64,000 bases of DNA from Solihabitans fulvus (GCF_008386585.1 NZ_VUOB01000067.1:1-64000), one strand, 5' to 3'. Positions 32,094-41,788 are shown, counted from the stretch's first letter. The notes: generated by a model from the sequence alone, not told the origin. Program-made: numbers and translations.

Positions 32094-35000
32094 TCACGTC
32101 CATCCGCCGGTGACTGCTCTGGGCTGCGCGGAGGGCCTGTCGTCGTGGCGTTGCCGTAGGCGGGTGGCCAGCCCGATCGCGTGCTCGGTGGGCCGGTTGT
32201 CGACCTCGGCCAACCGGGTAGTCAGCAGGGTCAGGGTGCGAGGGATGGCGTCGATCAGTCCGAGGCGTTCCTGCAGCCGCATGATGTCGCGGTAGAGGGC
32301 CTCGTTGTGCGGGTCGAACGCGCGGGCGATCTCCAGCAGGTCGAGGGTCTGCTGCGGGTCATCGGCGAACAGGGCGCGCGCCAGCGCGGCCACGGCGTCG
32401 ATGGCGTCGCGGCGGATCGCCTCACGGGCGGTCTCAATCCACTCCGTCGACATGCCGTCGGCCAGCGTGCCGCCGTAGCTGTCCACCATCGCCCGGTAGG
32501 CACCCACCCGGCGCTGATCGGTCCCGGCGCCCCGGCGCGCGGCCACGGCGGCGTCGAAGTGCCAGAAGTCGACATCCACGAGTGCGGGGTCCAGCCGGTA
32601 GCGGTTCTCCCCCGCCACGACGATCTCCGACAGTGCGCCGCCGGTGGCGGCGCTCACCGAGCGCCGAAGCCGAGAGAAGGCGGTGTTCAGCGAGTTGGTC
32701 GAGCGCTCCGGCGGCGTGTCCGACCACAACGCCGCCACCAGCGCCTCGCGGCTGGCGCCGTCGGGGTGCAAGGCCAGGAACACCAGCAATTCACGGGTGC
32801 GTGGCTGGAACACCCCCGTGATCTCCCGCGCGTCCCTCATGTCGGTGTCGGGTCGCCAGAACATCCTCGGGGCGCCGAGCACATCGACGCGCACCGGCAT
32901 CGCAGGCCACCCGTCGGCGCTGACGGCCTCGCCGACCGCGGCCGGCGCCGCCGAGCCCTCGCTGGTCGCCTGGCCGACCTCGCCAACGGTGGTCGATGGC
33001 CTGCCGCTGGGTTCCGGGCTTGTGACGGGCTCCGGGAGCGACGGGCTGGGACGGAGCCGGACGCCGGGCGTGTGCACGGGACGCGGGCCGATGATCTCCA
33101 GTTCGGTGTCGGTCACCACCGGCGGCTCGGCCCTGGCGATGACCTCCAGTTCGGTGTCACTGATCGGCAGCACACTGCCGACGTCGTCGCCTCGCTCGGG
33201 AGCCACCCTCGTGGGCGCGGGGGCGGACTGGGTGGCCGGCGGTGCGACGCGCGGTCGTGGCCTCGGCGCGGCGAGCGCCTCGCCAGGGGCGGCGGGCTCG
33301 GGGTCGGCTTGGTGCAGCAGCTTCAGCAGGGCAGCGGTGTCATCCTCGCCGAGGCGGAACATCTGGCTGCCGCGCAGGGCTTCGCCCAGGCCGGGGCTGG
33401 TGGCCGACACGGTGCCGTCGGCGCGGATGTAGGCGGTGACGCCGGGTTGCCACTGGCCCAGCAGCAGCCCGGTGATCCCGAACTGCGCGCCGTTGTCCAG
33501 GACCGCTTGCAGCCGAGGACGCTGGTGGGCGGGCACCGTGGTGGCCAGCACCAGCGTGGGCCACGATCGGGGCTCGCCCGTGGACGTGGGGCTGGCGCCC
33601 GCGCGGACCAGGATCTCGGCCTCCAGCGCGTCCAGCGCGGCCTCAAGGCTGTCGGCCACGGGCAGCGCGGCGGGCAACCTCGTGTGAGCGGCCCCGCGTC
33701 CCAGCAGCGGGACGAGATCCTCGGCCGGGATGAGGACCCCAGTCCCGGCCGCCGCGCCCGCCTGGCGCGCGTTGCTGACGCTCAGGGCGGTCACCAGCAA
33801 CGCGCGCGTCGCCGCTGGGCCACCGGCGCCCACGAGCCCGAGGCCGCGGGCGACCGCGAGGTTCAGCGCGATCTCCCGGCCGTCACGCACCCCCAGCCGC
33901 GCGGCCAGTGCGGGGTCCTGGTCGGAGCCGTTCTCGGGTGCGCCGATCACCCGCACCGCAGGAATGGCCCCGCGTGGGGACGGTGTGCTGTCGAGGTCGT
34001 CGTCGGGGTCGCTGTCGTCGTCCTGCTCGGCGCGGAGGTGCGCCAGCCGCAGTTGGTAGACCACCGGCGCGACCGGGAAGTCGTCGCGATCGCCGCTGCC
34101 GGGCTGGTATCGGGCGCGGTAGCGGCGGCGCGCGATCACCAACGCGGCGCTGACCGCGGCGGCCAGCCCGAGGCCGACGAACAGGTCCGGCTCCCAGCGG
34201 AAGCCCGGTTCCCGAGTCGAGGTTGGCGTGCCGGTGCCCGTCGCTGGCGCGTGCTGGGTCGTCGGTGCCGGAGTCGTCGGCAGCGAGCTGGCCGACGAAG
34301 TTGGGGTCGTGGGCGACGGTGACGTGGCCGGTGGAGGGGACGTGGGGTCGGGAGCCGGTGGCGGCGCGCTCACCGGCGGTGCTGCGGGCGGCGTGGTCGC
34401 GGTGGCGGGGAGGGAGAGTTCCTGTCCGGGGTAGATCAGGCTGGGCTGGGTGAACGTCCGGCCGCCGGGCTGCGACTTGCCTTCGTTGGCGTGCCAGATT
34501 TCCGGCCACCGGTTGCCATCCCCCAGGGTGCGCTGCGCGATCCGCCACAACGAGTCGTACACGCCGTTGGCCGGCGCCCGCACGATCACCGACACCGGAG
34601 GCGATACCGCTGGCGTGCTTGCGTCGGTGACGGTGGTGTCCATGGCCGAGGTCGTGAACACCGCCTGCCGCACGGTGAACGTGCTCGGGAACGCGGAGTG
34701 CTGCCAGGCATGCGCGGTCGCGACGACCGGAGACCCGGTGCCCAACGCGCCCGAGGGCGGGCCGCTCGGGACGGGCGCGGGGCGGTTGTTGCCCAGCACC
34801 GAGAGCAGGACCGCGCCGACCAGCACACCCGCTAGAGAGTGCATCGGGCCAGCAGCGGACAGGTCCGGCCACCGCGCGTCGCGCACGACCTCGACCGTGC
34901 AGTGCAACACGTCGAGGGTGAAGAAAAACCACACGATCCAACAGGCGCAGGCCAGGAAGTCCAGCAGGAACGTGACGCTCATCGGAGCGAGCAGGAAACC

Positions 35001-35228
35001 TTGCAGCTCCGGCCAGGTCGGGACGTGGTGCGGCAGCGGCCATCCGACGTAGCGCACCAACGCCCACGGCAACCCGACCACGAGCGCGGCCAGCACGACG
35101 GCGGCGATCAAACCCCGCAGGAGCCTGCCGAGGAACCAGATGGTTCCGGCCACCACTCGCCAGGCGCGACGACCTGGACCGGGTTGCCTCGCGGGTTGTT
35201 GGCGAGATCGATGTGAGGTTGCGGTCAC
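32094..35228 (-). CDS. Membrane protein with LysM and BTAD transcriptional-activator-like domains
   Basis: The protein has 1,044 residues. The first 155 hold three hydrophobic segments. A LysM domain at about 225-278 (DSLWRIAQRTLGDGNRWPEI to LIYPGQELSLP) would bind peptidoglycan outside. After a Pro/Ser/Thr stretch, a further span at about 345-365 is followed by a long soluble region. The C-terminal 270 residues form an OmpR-type winged helix (RTRELLVFLALHPDGASREA, ALWSDTPPERSTNSLNTAF) plus a TPR-like BTAD domain. Such proteins lie beside Tad pilus loci in actinomycetes and may link the wall to gene control. It follows the pilus genes on the same strand. Confidence 0.8.
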   Translation of the reverse strand: MTATSHRSRQQPARQPGPGRRAWRVVAGTIWFLGRLLRGLIAAVVLAALVVGLPWALVRYVGWPLPHHVPTWPELQGFLLAPMSVTFLLDFLACACWIVWFFFTLDVLHCTVEVVRDARWPDLSAAGPMHSLAGVLVGAVLLSVLGNNRPAPVPSGPPSGALGTGSPVVATAHAWQHSAFPSTFTVRQAVFTTSAMDTTVTDASTPAVSPPVSVIVRAPANGVYDSLWRIAQRTLGDGNRWPEIWHANEGKSQPGGRTFTQPSLIYPGQELSLPATATTPPAAPPVSAPPPAPDPTSPPPATSPSPTTPTSSASSLPTTPAPTTQHAPATGTGTPTSTREPGFRWEPDLFVGLGLAAAVSAALVIARRRYRARYQPGSGDRDDFPVAPVVYQLRLAHLRAEQDDDSDPDDDLDSTPSPRGAIPAVRVIGAPENGSDQDPALAARLGVRDGREIALNLAVARGLGLVGAGGPAATRALLVTALSVSNARQAGAAAGTGVLIPAEDLVPLLGRGAAHTRLPAALPVADSLEAALDALEAEILVRAGASPTSTGEPRSWPTLVLATTVPAHQRPRLQAVLDNGAQFGITGLLLGQWQPGVTAYIRADGTVSATSPGLGEALRGSQMFRLGEDDTAALLKLLHQADPEPAAPGEALAAPRPRPRVAPPATQSAPAPTRVAPERGDDVGSVLPISDTELEVIARAEPPVVTDTELEIIGPRPVHTPGVRLRPSPSLPEPVTSPEPSGRPSTTVGEVGQATSEGSAAPAAVGEAVSADGWPAMPVRVDVLGAPRMFWRPDTDMRDAREITGVFQPRTRELLVFLALHPDGASREALVAALWSDTPPERSTNSLNTAFSRLRRSVSAATGGALSEIVVAGENRYRLDPALVDVDFWHFDAAVAARRGAGTDQRRVGAYRAMVDSYGGTLADGMSTEWIETAREAIRRDAIDAVAALARALFADDPQQTLDLLEIARAFDPHNEALYRDIMRLQERLGLIDAIPRTLTLLTTRLAEVDNRPTEHAIGLATRLRQRHDDRPSAQPRAVTGGWT

Positions 35229-35356
35229 GGCTAGCTCGATTCCTTGGCAGTACAGGGCTTATGCCCGATGGTCACCACCCCGAGGGATCTCGGGTGCGCG
35301 CGGGCCGGGTGGCTGTGGACTGACGTAACGCGGCCTGCCCGGCCGGTCGGGCGTTC

Positions 35357-35779
35357 TCACGCCACCTCCGCCGGGACACGCACTGGCGTATCCGCACCGT
35401 CGGCACGAGCGGGCGCGGGCTGCGTGGATGCCGGGCGAGCCGTCGGTGTCCTCGCTGTGGACGGTGCTCGGTTCGTGTCGCTCTTCATGGTCGCGGCTGG
35501 CCGCTTGCGCTTGCCGCGGTGCGGTTTCCGGGCCGTGAGCCACCGGGTGAGATCAGCGGCCGAGACATCGGTGAACCCAGCCAACTCGTCGAGGTCCATG
35601 ACGTCACCGGCGGCGGCAAGCACGTCACCGAGTTGTTCGTCGAGGTCGGCCAGTTGCTCGGCAACGGCGGCCCGGCGCTGCGCGAGGGCGCCGACCTGCT
35701 GCGCCGCGGCAGCCCTCTTCGCGCTGCGCGCGGTATCGGCCTGTTCGACACGGCGCTCGATCTCTTCAGCGGTAGCCAT
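35357..35779 (-). CDS. Coiled-coil hypothetical protein of the Tad locus
   Basis: The 140-residue product begins MATAEEIERRVEQADTARSA. Residues 10-60 are a strong coiled coil (RRAAVAEQLADLDEQLGDVL). A short helix-turn-helix-like stretch (DELAGFTDVSAADLTRWLTA) follows, then a basic, Pro/Ala-rich tail. No membrane segment. It sits between the TadG-like gene and the LysM-BTAD gene. Function unknown. Confidence 0.55.
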   Translation of the reverse strand: MATAEEIERRVEQADTARSAKRAAAAQQVGALAQRRAAVAEQLADLDEQLGDVLAAAGDVMDLDELAGFTDVSAADLTRWLTARKPHRGKRKRPAATMKSDTNRAPSTARTPTARPASTQPAPARADGADTPVRVPAEVA

Positions 35780-35830
35780 CGGGTGGTCCTTCCTGGGAGG
35801 TGCTGCATTGGGTACTGGCGGGTGGTGCGG

Positions 35831-36319
35831 TCATGGCTCGATGTTCGCCACACCGCGCTGCGGATGGGCGCTTCCCTGTCCGTGCACGGTCAAGCTGGTG
35901 ATGCCGACCATGCCCAACAGTTGGGTGTGCTCGACGGCGGTGACCGCGACGGTGACGGTGTCCCCGGACACCGTCACCGTGCCCGACGCGCCGACACCGG
36001 CCAGGTAGCTCTGGGCGTCGGCGACGGCCTGCGCAGGCACGAGTTGCAGAGTGCCGGTGGCGCGGTAGGCGGTCAGGTCGATGGCTTGGGCGCCGGCGCG
36101 GGCGGCGGCCTCGGCTTGGCCGCCTGCTTGGACCTTCGCGGCGAGCGCGAGGCCGCCGTCGAGGGTGAGCCCGGCCAGGGCGAGGATGCCGATGGTGAGC
36201 ACCACAACGAACGCGGTCACCCGACCCTCGTCCGCACGCCACCAAATCCGGCGCTGTGTCCACCACCGCTCGCATCGTGTCCACCACCTCGCGCGGGCAT
36301 GACGGCCCCGGCGGCTCAC
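35831..36319 (-). CDS. TadG/TadE-like pilus assembly protein
   Basis: The 162-residue protein is read from the GTG that overlaps the upstream stop (GTGA). A basic, Trp-rich leader is followed by ADEGRVTAFVVVLTIGILAL, the typical prepilin-like helix of Tad-associated (TadE/TadG, Rv3655-like) proteins, starting near residue 35. The remainder is extracytoplasmic and holds a beta-rich C-terminus (VSGDTVTVAVTAVEHTQLLG). It is probably a minor pilin or anchoring pseudopilin. Confidence 0.65.
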   Translation of the reverse strand: MSRRGRHARARWWTRCERWWTQRRIWWRADEGRVTAFVVVLTIGILALAGLTLDGGLALAAKVQAGGQAEAAARAGAQAIDLTAYRATGTLQLVPAQAVADAQSYLAGVGASGTVTVSGDTVTVAVTAVEHTQLLGMVGITSLTVHGQGSAHPQRGVANIEP

Positions 36320-36888
36320 CGTCCGCCCCCGGCGGTGTTCACCGTGATCGACCGCCAGGTGTCGACGGGTTCGTTCGCGGTGGCCGACAAGCGTTTCTGG
36401 TCCGCGACTCCGAGCAGGAGCGCGTCGCTGAAGTCGACCGTGCACCACACGGTGACGGTGACCGTCCCGCCAGGAACCAGACCGCCGGTAGCGGTCTCCA
36501 CCCCCAGCGACTGGCAGGCGACTCCGGCGGCTGCCAGGGCGCTGGCGGCGGCGGACCGCGCCGCAGTGACCGCGGCCGGGCCGCTGCGTTCGATGCTGGC
36601 CGCGCGGGCGGCTTGGTGGGCGGCGTCGTTCACGCGCAGCCGCGCGTCGACTCCCCGATGGATGACCACCGCCACGAACACCAACAACAGGATCAGCAAC
36701 GGGGCCATCAGCGTGACCTCGGCCGCCACGGAGCCGCGGTCGGCGCGCCACCACGCCAACCACCCTCGCGCCGCGGCCTTGCGCGACCAGACACGACGGG
36801 CGCTGGGCGAGGCGGGACTGCCTCCTCGTCGCGCAGAGTTCGTGCCTGCCGGGCCTGGAGCGGTGGCGAGGTGTTGCTTGGCGGTCAT
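36316..36888 (-). CDS. TadE-like pseudopilin
   Basis: The 190-residue product starts from the ATG at 36888 that overlaps the previous stop. The basic N-terminal 48 residues end in WWRADRGSVAAEVTLMAPLL, a TadE-type motif (Gly-Ser/Ala-x-x-x-Glu followed by a hydrophobic helix). The secreted part is Ala-rich with two Cys. TadE-like proteins are processed by the prepilin peptidase and cap or anchor the Flp pilus. Confidence 0.75.
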   Translation of the reverse strand: MTAKQHLATAPGPAGTNSARRGGSPASPSARRVWSRKAAARGWLAWWRADRGSVAAEVTLMAPLLILLLVFVAVVIHRGVDARLRVNDAAHQAARAASIERSGPAAVTAARSAAASALAAAGVACQSLGVETATGGLVPGGTVTVTVWCTVDFSDALLLGVADQKRLSATANEPVDTWRSITVNTAGGGR

Positions 36889-37751
36889 GGACACGCACCT
36901 CGCTGGTAGAGCCCTGCCGTGAGAACGTCGCGGGCAGCGGCGACGTGAGCCTCGACCGCCCTCAGCACCTCGGCAGCGGTCTGCACCGGCGGTGCCGTCG
37001 CGTCCAGGTGGAGGGCGTCGAGTTCGGTGCGCCAGCGTTCGCGGTCGCAGCGCCCGGTGTCGGGGACGGCGGTGTCGCCCAGCAGACGGTTCAGGTCCAG
37101 GACGTGCTCGGCCGTGCGCGTCAGGCACAGCAGGATCGCGTGCAGGCACTCGTCGAGCGCGGCGAGTTCGGTGCGCGTGGCCTCCACGACCTCGGGTGAC
37201 TCGCCTGTCCGGTCGAGGTGCTCCACCATCAGGCGCGCCGGGGCGCTGCGGTCCAGGCACACCAGGGTTTCCCACGCGACCCGATGCGCGGCGCGAAGAT
37301 GCTCAGGATCCAACCACCCCACCGCCGGCCCGGTGTGCAGCGACGCGACACACTCGATGACGCGTCGCGCCACCAGTTGCCACTGTCCAGGCAGGCCAGC
37401 GAAGTCGCCTTCGCGGAAGAACAACGCGCCGTGCCCCCGATCGGCCCGCGCTCGTTCCCACCGTCCGCGCCGCAGGTCATGACCCCAGCACAGGTAGTCC
37501 ACCCGCGCCCACACAGCGGCGAAGGCCACCAGTGCGCCGCCCCCGGCCCACAGCGGCCACAACATCGCCGGCAGGGCCACCAACCCCCAGCCGACCAGCC
37601 CGACCCCGACCGCCCCGTACAGTGCGGTCTCGCCCGACACCGACTCGCGGATGGCCTGGCGGCGAACCAGGGCCAGGTCCAGCCCAGGCCGCCACAACAC
37701 CCACTCGACCCCGTGCTCGACGCGGCCCCGACTGGTCGGCGAGTCGGTCAT
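36885..37751 (-). CDS. Membrane protein of the Tad locus, unknown role
   Basis: The 288-residue product starts from the ATG at 37751. Two hydrophobic segments at about 43-80 follow a basic N-terminus; the remaining 200 residues are soluble and helical, with His/Trp/Cys-containing stretches such as VAWETLVCLDRSAPARLMVE. ATGA and TGATG overlaps join it to the two TadE-like genes, so it belongs to the operon. I do not know the family. Confidence 0.6.
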   Translation of the reverse strand: MTDSPTSRGRVEHGVEWVLWRPGLDLALVRRQAIRESVSGETALYGAVGVGLVGWGLVALPAMLWPLWAGGGALVAFAAVWARVDYLCWGHDLRRGRWERARADRGHGALFFREGDFAGLPGQWQLVARRVIECVASLHTGPAVGWLDPEHLRAAHRVAWETLVCLDRSAPARLMVEHLDRTGESPEVVEATRTELAALDECLHAILLCLTRTAEHVLDLNRLLGDTAVPDTGRCDRERWRTELDALHLDATAPPVQTAAEVLRAVEAHVAAARDVLTAGLYQRGACP

Positions 37752-38251
37752 CACGGCCTCCCTGCCAGGGCGAAGAACCGCTCCACCGGCCCGACGGCCT
37801 CGGCGTGCACCGGCAGGCGCAGGAACGGGATGACCGACGCGGCGGTCCCCGAAATCCGGATCGACGCCGACGTCGCGGTGCGTTCGGCGCTGACGCTGGC
37901 CCCGGTCAACGGGCCCCGCGCGAGCTGGTCGAGCATCCGCTGCGCGCTCGCGGCGCCCGCGGCCGCGGTGCCGCTCTGTGCTCGCGCGGCGGCGAGCCCT
38001 TGGGAGGCGGCGGCTTGGGCGACGTGGGTGGCGTGGCTCCACAGGGCGAATTGCACGATCGCCAGCAACATCAGCAACAGCAGCGGGGTGGCGATCACCA
38101 ACTCCGCGCTGACCGACCCCCGGTCCCGGCACACGGCCCGCCTCGCCCCAGACAGCCCGCATCCTCGATGCTGCGATAGACCCAGTTTCGTCCGAGCGTA
38201 CTGTGGCTGCCGTTGACGGAGTGCCAACACGAGTCGGGGTTGGGTGCTCAT
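37751..38251 (-). CDS. TadE-like pseudopilin, second copy
   Basis: The 166-residue protein starts from the ATG at 38251. A basic leader ends in CRDRGSVSAELVIATPLLLL, the TadE signature with the Glu at position +5 of the mature helix, followed by a hydrophobic helix at about 50-70. The exterior part is Ala/Ser/Thr-rich. It begins 5 nt after the Flp-pilin-like gene and overlaps the next gene. Confidence 0.75.
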   Translation of the reverse strand: MSTQPRLVLALRQRQPQYARTKLGLSQHRGCGLSGARRAVCRDRGSVSAELVIATPLLLLMLLAIVQFALWSHATHVAQAAASQGLAAARAQSGTAAAGAASAQRMLDQLARGPLTGASVSAERTATSASIRISGTAASVIPFLRLPVHAEAVGPVERFFALAGRP

Positions 38252-38256
38252 CACGG

Positions 38257-38445
38257 TTACACGTCGAGGCCGTTGGCCTTGGTGGTGACCTTCGCGACGA
38301 TGACCGCGATGACTGCCAACGCCATCACGACCAGCAGCGCGGTCACCAGGACCGTCTCGGTGGAGTATCCCGCCTCGGGTTCCCGGCGCAGCACGTCCCA
38401 CCGCGCCTTCAGCGTCGTCCACCACGCCATCAGATAGGGTTGCAT
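38257..38445 (-). CDS. Flp-pilin-like small protein (putative major pilin)
   Basis: The 62-residue product has a basic leader (LKARWDVLRREPEAG), then YSTETVLVTALLVVMALAVI, a Gly before an aromatic residue and a Glu near the start of a long hydrophobic helix, as class IVb prepilins have. The tail is short (KVTTKANGLDV), typical for Flp. Its place between TadC and TadE genes supports the call. The signal differs from the consensus G-x-x-x-E-Y, so processing is inferred. Confidence 0.65.
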   Translation of the reverse strand: MQPYLMAWWTTLKARWDVLRREPEAGYSTETVLVTALLVVMALAVIAVIVAKVTTKANGLDV

Positions 38446-38487
38446 CGCGATCTCCTTCCCGTGGAACTGGTGCCCGTGACCGGCTTC

Positions 38488-39381
38488 TCACAGTCCATTG
38501 AGGACTTGCGTGAGCGCTGGATAGGCGATGAACAACAAGAAGCCCAGGAACAACGCCATCACCGGCAGCGACATGCGTTCCGTCGCGGCGGTGGCGTCGC
38601 CCTCCGCGTCGGTGATCTGGTGCGTGCGCAGCGCCCCGGCCTTGGCCGCCAGGCTCGCGCGGACCTTGGCGCCCTCGGTGCCGGCCAGGCTGACCGAGGC
38701 GGCCAGCTCGGCGAGTTCGGTGACGTCGAGTTCCTCGCCGAGTTGCCGCAGCGCCGCCCACGGCGTGCTACGGGTTAGCCGGGCGGTGTCCAGAGCGCGG
38801 CGGATCTGCTTGAACGCCCAGCCACGGCCGATGGCCACCGAGTCGTTCAACGCGCTGTCCACCCCGGCGCCCCCGGCCAGGGTGATCCACACCAGGTCGA
38901 GGTAGGCGGACAGGGCGTGGCGGAACCCGGAGCGCAGCTTCGCCGCGTTCGACCGGGCCTGCAGGTCAGGCAGGACGAACCCGGTCACGGCGAGCACGAG
39001 TCCAGCGACGAGGGGGAGTTCGATCCCCAGCGACAGATCGGCCGCGGTGAGCAGCAGTTGCAGCAGCACCGGCGCGAGCAGTGCGGCGATGGCCAAGGTC
39101 GCCTTCTCCGCCAGGTGCGTGGCCACCGGCCGTCCGATGACCGCGAGGTCACGGGACAGCCGTTCGCCGGGAAGACCCAGGGACCGCAGCGGAACGATGA
39201 ACGGGCGGCCGAGCTTCGCGGCCCACCCAGTGTCCTCGGTGGCCAGGATCGGCGTCGGTGCCGGAGGAGTGGTCGTGCGGGCCAGGACCGCGCCCAGCGC
39301 GGGACGCGGCGGGAACAACCACACCGCCAACGCCCACAAGCCAACCCCGAGCCCGGTTCCCAGAACCAGTGCGGTGATCAC
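38488..39381 (-). CDS. tadC: TadC, type II secretion F-domain platform protein
   Basis: The 297-residue protein has an N-terminal span, two spans at about 90-130 and a C-terminal span (MALFLGFLLFIAYPALTQVL). A T2SSF cytoplasmic domain (RSGFRHALSAYLDLVWITLA, LRQLGEELDVTELAELAASV) lies between. It forms the inner-membrane platform with TadB. The ATG overlaps the TadB stop. Confidence 0.8.
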   Translation of the reverse strand: MITALVLGTGLGVGLWALAVWLFPPRPALGAVLARTTTPPAPTPILATEDTGWAAKLGRPFIVPLRSLGLPGERLSRDLAVIGRPVATHLAEKATLAIAALLAPVLLQLLLTAADLSLGIELPLVAGLVLAVTGFVLPDLQARSNAAKLRSGFRHALSAYLDLVWITLAGGAGVDSALNDSVAIGRGWAFKQIRRALDTARLTRSTPWAALRQLGEELDVTELAELAASVSLAGTEGAKVRASLAAKAGALRTHQITDAEGDATAATERMSLPVMALFLGFLLFIAYPALTQVLNGL

Positions 39382-40295
39382 AGGCGTTCCACCCGCCTTT
39401 CGTTGCCCTGCGAGGGATCGCTCGCGGCGAGGTCACCGCGGATCGAGAGGAACCGGGTCGGCTCGGTGACCCGCGCGATCCGCACCAGCCAGGCGAACCC
39501 GAGGGAGAACAGCACGCCGATGATCAGCAGCACGACCTGCCCGCCCGCCGAGTCGTAGGCCGACAGGTACGGGCGGTTGAGCAGCACCACGGCGACCGCG
39601 AAGCCGATCGTGGTGCCCACGATCACCCGCACCGAGGTGCGTGTCCGGGCGCGCCCGGCTTCCACGCGCATCCGCATGGAGGCTTGTTCACGGGCGGCGT
39701 GGGCGAGTGACCCGAGCAGGTCGCCGAGCTGGCGGGCTTGCTGCTCGGCGGCGAGCACGAGCGCGGCGATCACCAGGTCCCCGGTCGGGTCAGCGAGCCG
39801 GTCGGCCAGGGCGCGCAGCGAGGGTGCGAGGCGGTCGCCGTTCTCGATGCGGGCGGCCAGCCCGGTGACCTCGGCGCGGATGGCCGGCGGCGACAGCGGC
39901 GCGGTCGCCAGGATCGCCTGTTCCAGCCCGGCGGCGGCCGACAGGGTGTCGCGCAGCATCTCCGTCCACGTCGCGACCGCCTCGATCCGGGCGACCCGTC
40001 GGGCGTGTTCGGGATCGCGGCCCAGCACGCGGGGCAGCGCCCAACAGGCCAGCCCCGCCAACACGGCGCCGACGACCCAGCCGGTGGCCAGCCCGGTCAG
40101 CAGCCCGATCACGACCGCTAGGCCGATCCGGAGGACCTGGCGCTGATCACCAGACGCATCGGGTCGGCGACGCAGCTGGACGCGGCGAGGTCGGGCGGCA
40201 TCGACGCCGCGCCAGCCGATGATCGCCAGGAGCAGGCCCACGCCGACTCCGAGGCCGAGCAGCGCGGCCAGGGCAGTGCTGAGGGTGACGGTCAT
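39378..40295 (-). CDS. tadB: TadB, type II secretion F-domain platform protein
   Basis: The 305-residue product starts from the ATG in the ATGA overlap with TadA. N-terminal spans lie at about 3-25 and 60-95, the T2SSF domain at about 115-240 (WTEMLRDTLSAAAGLEQAIL, then RQLGDLLGSLAHAAREQASM), and C-terminal spans near 220-285. It pairs with TadC. Confidence 0.8.
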   Translation of the reverse strand: MTVTLSTALAALLGLGVGVGLLLAIIGWRGVDAARPRRVQLRRRPDASGDQRQVLRIGLAVVIGLLTGLATGWVVGAVLAGLACWALPRVLGRDPEHARRVARIEAVATWTEMLRDTLSAAAGLEQAILATAPLSPPAIRAEVTGLAARIENGDRLAPSLRALADRLADPTGDLVIAALVLAAEQQARQLGDLLGSLAHAAREQASMRMRVEAGRARTRTSVRVIVGTTIGFAVAVVLLNRPYLSAYDSAGGQVVLLIIGVLFSLGFAWLVRIARVTEPTRFLSIRGDLAASDPSQGNERRVERL

Positions 40296-41788
40296 GGTGC
40301 ACACCAGCCTTCGGACTGCTCCAGCACGACAGGGTCGAAGCCGACATCGACCAGGTCGTCGAGGTTGTCGGTGCGCATCGACCCGGCCACCGGCCGGGCG
40401 CGCCGGTCTGGACCGGGGCGGTAGATCTCGTTGGAGATGACCTGGGGGCCATCGGCGCCGACAACCTCGCGGATCGAGGACACCACCCTGGTGGTGCGGT
40501 CGATGCCGCGCGTGAGGTGCACGACGAAATGCACCGCCGAGGCGACCAGCAGATTGGTGGCCTCCAAGGGAAGCCGCTCGACACCTTGCGCGGCATAGGA
40601 AGCCAGGCGGGTGAAGGCGATCCTGGAGCTGGAGGCGTGCAGAGTGGCCATCGAGCCGTCATTGCCTTGACTCATGGCGTTGCACATCGGGATGACCTCG
40701 GGACCCCGGATCTCGCCGACGATCACGCGGTCCGGGCTCATGCGCAGGCCCCAGCGGACCAGTTCAGACTGGGAGATCGCGCCTTCGCCCTCGATGTTGG
40801 CCTCGCGGGCTTGGAAGGCGGTCACGTCGGCGTGGATGTCCGGGTCGATCTCCAGGCCGAGTTCGAAGGCGTCCTCGATGGTCACGATGCGCTCCATCGA
40901 GTCCATCTCCGCGGCCAGCGCCCGCAGCAGGGTGGTCTTGCCTGCGCCGGTGCCGCCGGTGATCAGCACGTTCTTCTTGGCTCGCACCAGTGCGCGGAGG
41001 AATTCCTGCAGCCCGGCGTCGATCGTGCCCCGCGAGCGCAGCTCGGGCAGGGTGACGGTGAGGTAGCCGTGCCGGCGGATCGACAGCGCGCTCACCCCGC
41101 CCGCGGTCAGCCCCATCACCGCGAACAACCGTTCCCCGCCGGGAAGCTGGAGATTGACCGCCGGGGAGCCCTGGTCGAACCGGCGTTCCTGACTGGACGC
41201 GCGGGCGGCGAGCATCCGCACCAGGTCGGTCAGCTCCTCGTTCGATGAGGCGATCGGGGCGACCTGGGCGCGGCGGCCGTCGTTGTACTGGACGAAGACC
41301 CGGTCGAACCGATTGGCGTTGATCGTCTCCACGGTCGGGTCGTCCAGCAGCGGCTGCAGCCCGGCCATGCCGAACAGCTCGTTGATGACCTCGTTGATCA
41401 CCCGCTGCTCGACCGCCGGGCCGACGAGATCGCGGTCGGCGTCCAGTTCGCGTTCAGTGTGCACGGCGACCGCGTCGTCGAGGATCGCCTGCGCCAGCTC
41501 ACGCCGGGCCTCTCGGCTGACGGAACCAGTGCGCCGCTGCTGGGCGTCGACCCGTTGCGGCAGCTCGGTTCCCAGGGTGTCGCGCAGGTGCTGGCGCAGC
41601 CGCCCGATGGCGGCCGACATGTCGACCGGCTCCGGCGCCCCGAACACCTCAGGCGCGGGCGCGCCGATGTAACCCGGAGCCGCCGCTGGCTGGGTGGGCG
41701 GCCAGCCACCGTGCGAGTGATCCTGCTGCTGGTGGGGGCGCAGCGGCACAGGGGGCGGATAGCCGTTGCCGTTAGGCGGGTAGGTCAT
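40292..41788 (-). CDS. tadA: TadA/CpaF pilus assembly ATPase
   Basis: The 498-residue secretion ATPase starts at the ATG 41788. A Pro/Gln-rich leader of about 60 residues precedes the N-terminal helical domain, then the PilT-like core with Walker A GGTGAGKTTLLRAL (near 290), the Asp box VTIEDAFELGL, Walker B RVIVGEIRGPEV and the His box GSMATLHASS. It powers assembly of the Flp pilus. ATGA overlaps lie at both ends. Confidence 0.9.
   Translation of the reverse strand: MTYPPNGNGYPPPVPLRPHQQQDHSHGGWPPTQPAAAPGYIGAPAPEVFGAPEPVDMSAAIGRLRQHLRDTLGTELPQRVDAQQRRTGSVSREARRELAQAILDDAVAVHTERELDADRDLVGPAVEQRVINEVINELFGMAGLQPLLDDPTVETINANRFDRVFVQYNDGRRAQVAPIASSNEELTDLVRMLAARASSQERRFDQGSPAVNLQLPGGERLFAVMGLTAGGVSALSIRRHGYLTVTLPELRSRGTIDAGLQEFLRALVRAKKNVLITGGTGAGKTTLLRALAAEMDSMERIVTIEDAFELGLEIDPDIHADVTAFQAREANIEGEGAISQSELVRWGLRMSPDRVIVGEIRGPEVIPMCNAMSQGNDGSMATLHASSSRIAFTRLASYAAQGVERLPLEATNLLVASAVHFVVHLTRGIDRTTRVVSSIREVVGADGPQVISNEIYRPGPDRRARPVAGSMRTDNLDDLVDVGFDPVVLEQSEGWCAP

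Noticed and set aside
32181..34322. 713-codon plus-strand frame opposite the LysM-BTAD gene
   Set aside because: Antisense shadow without recognisable motifs; the minus strand has LysM and BTAD signatures.
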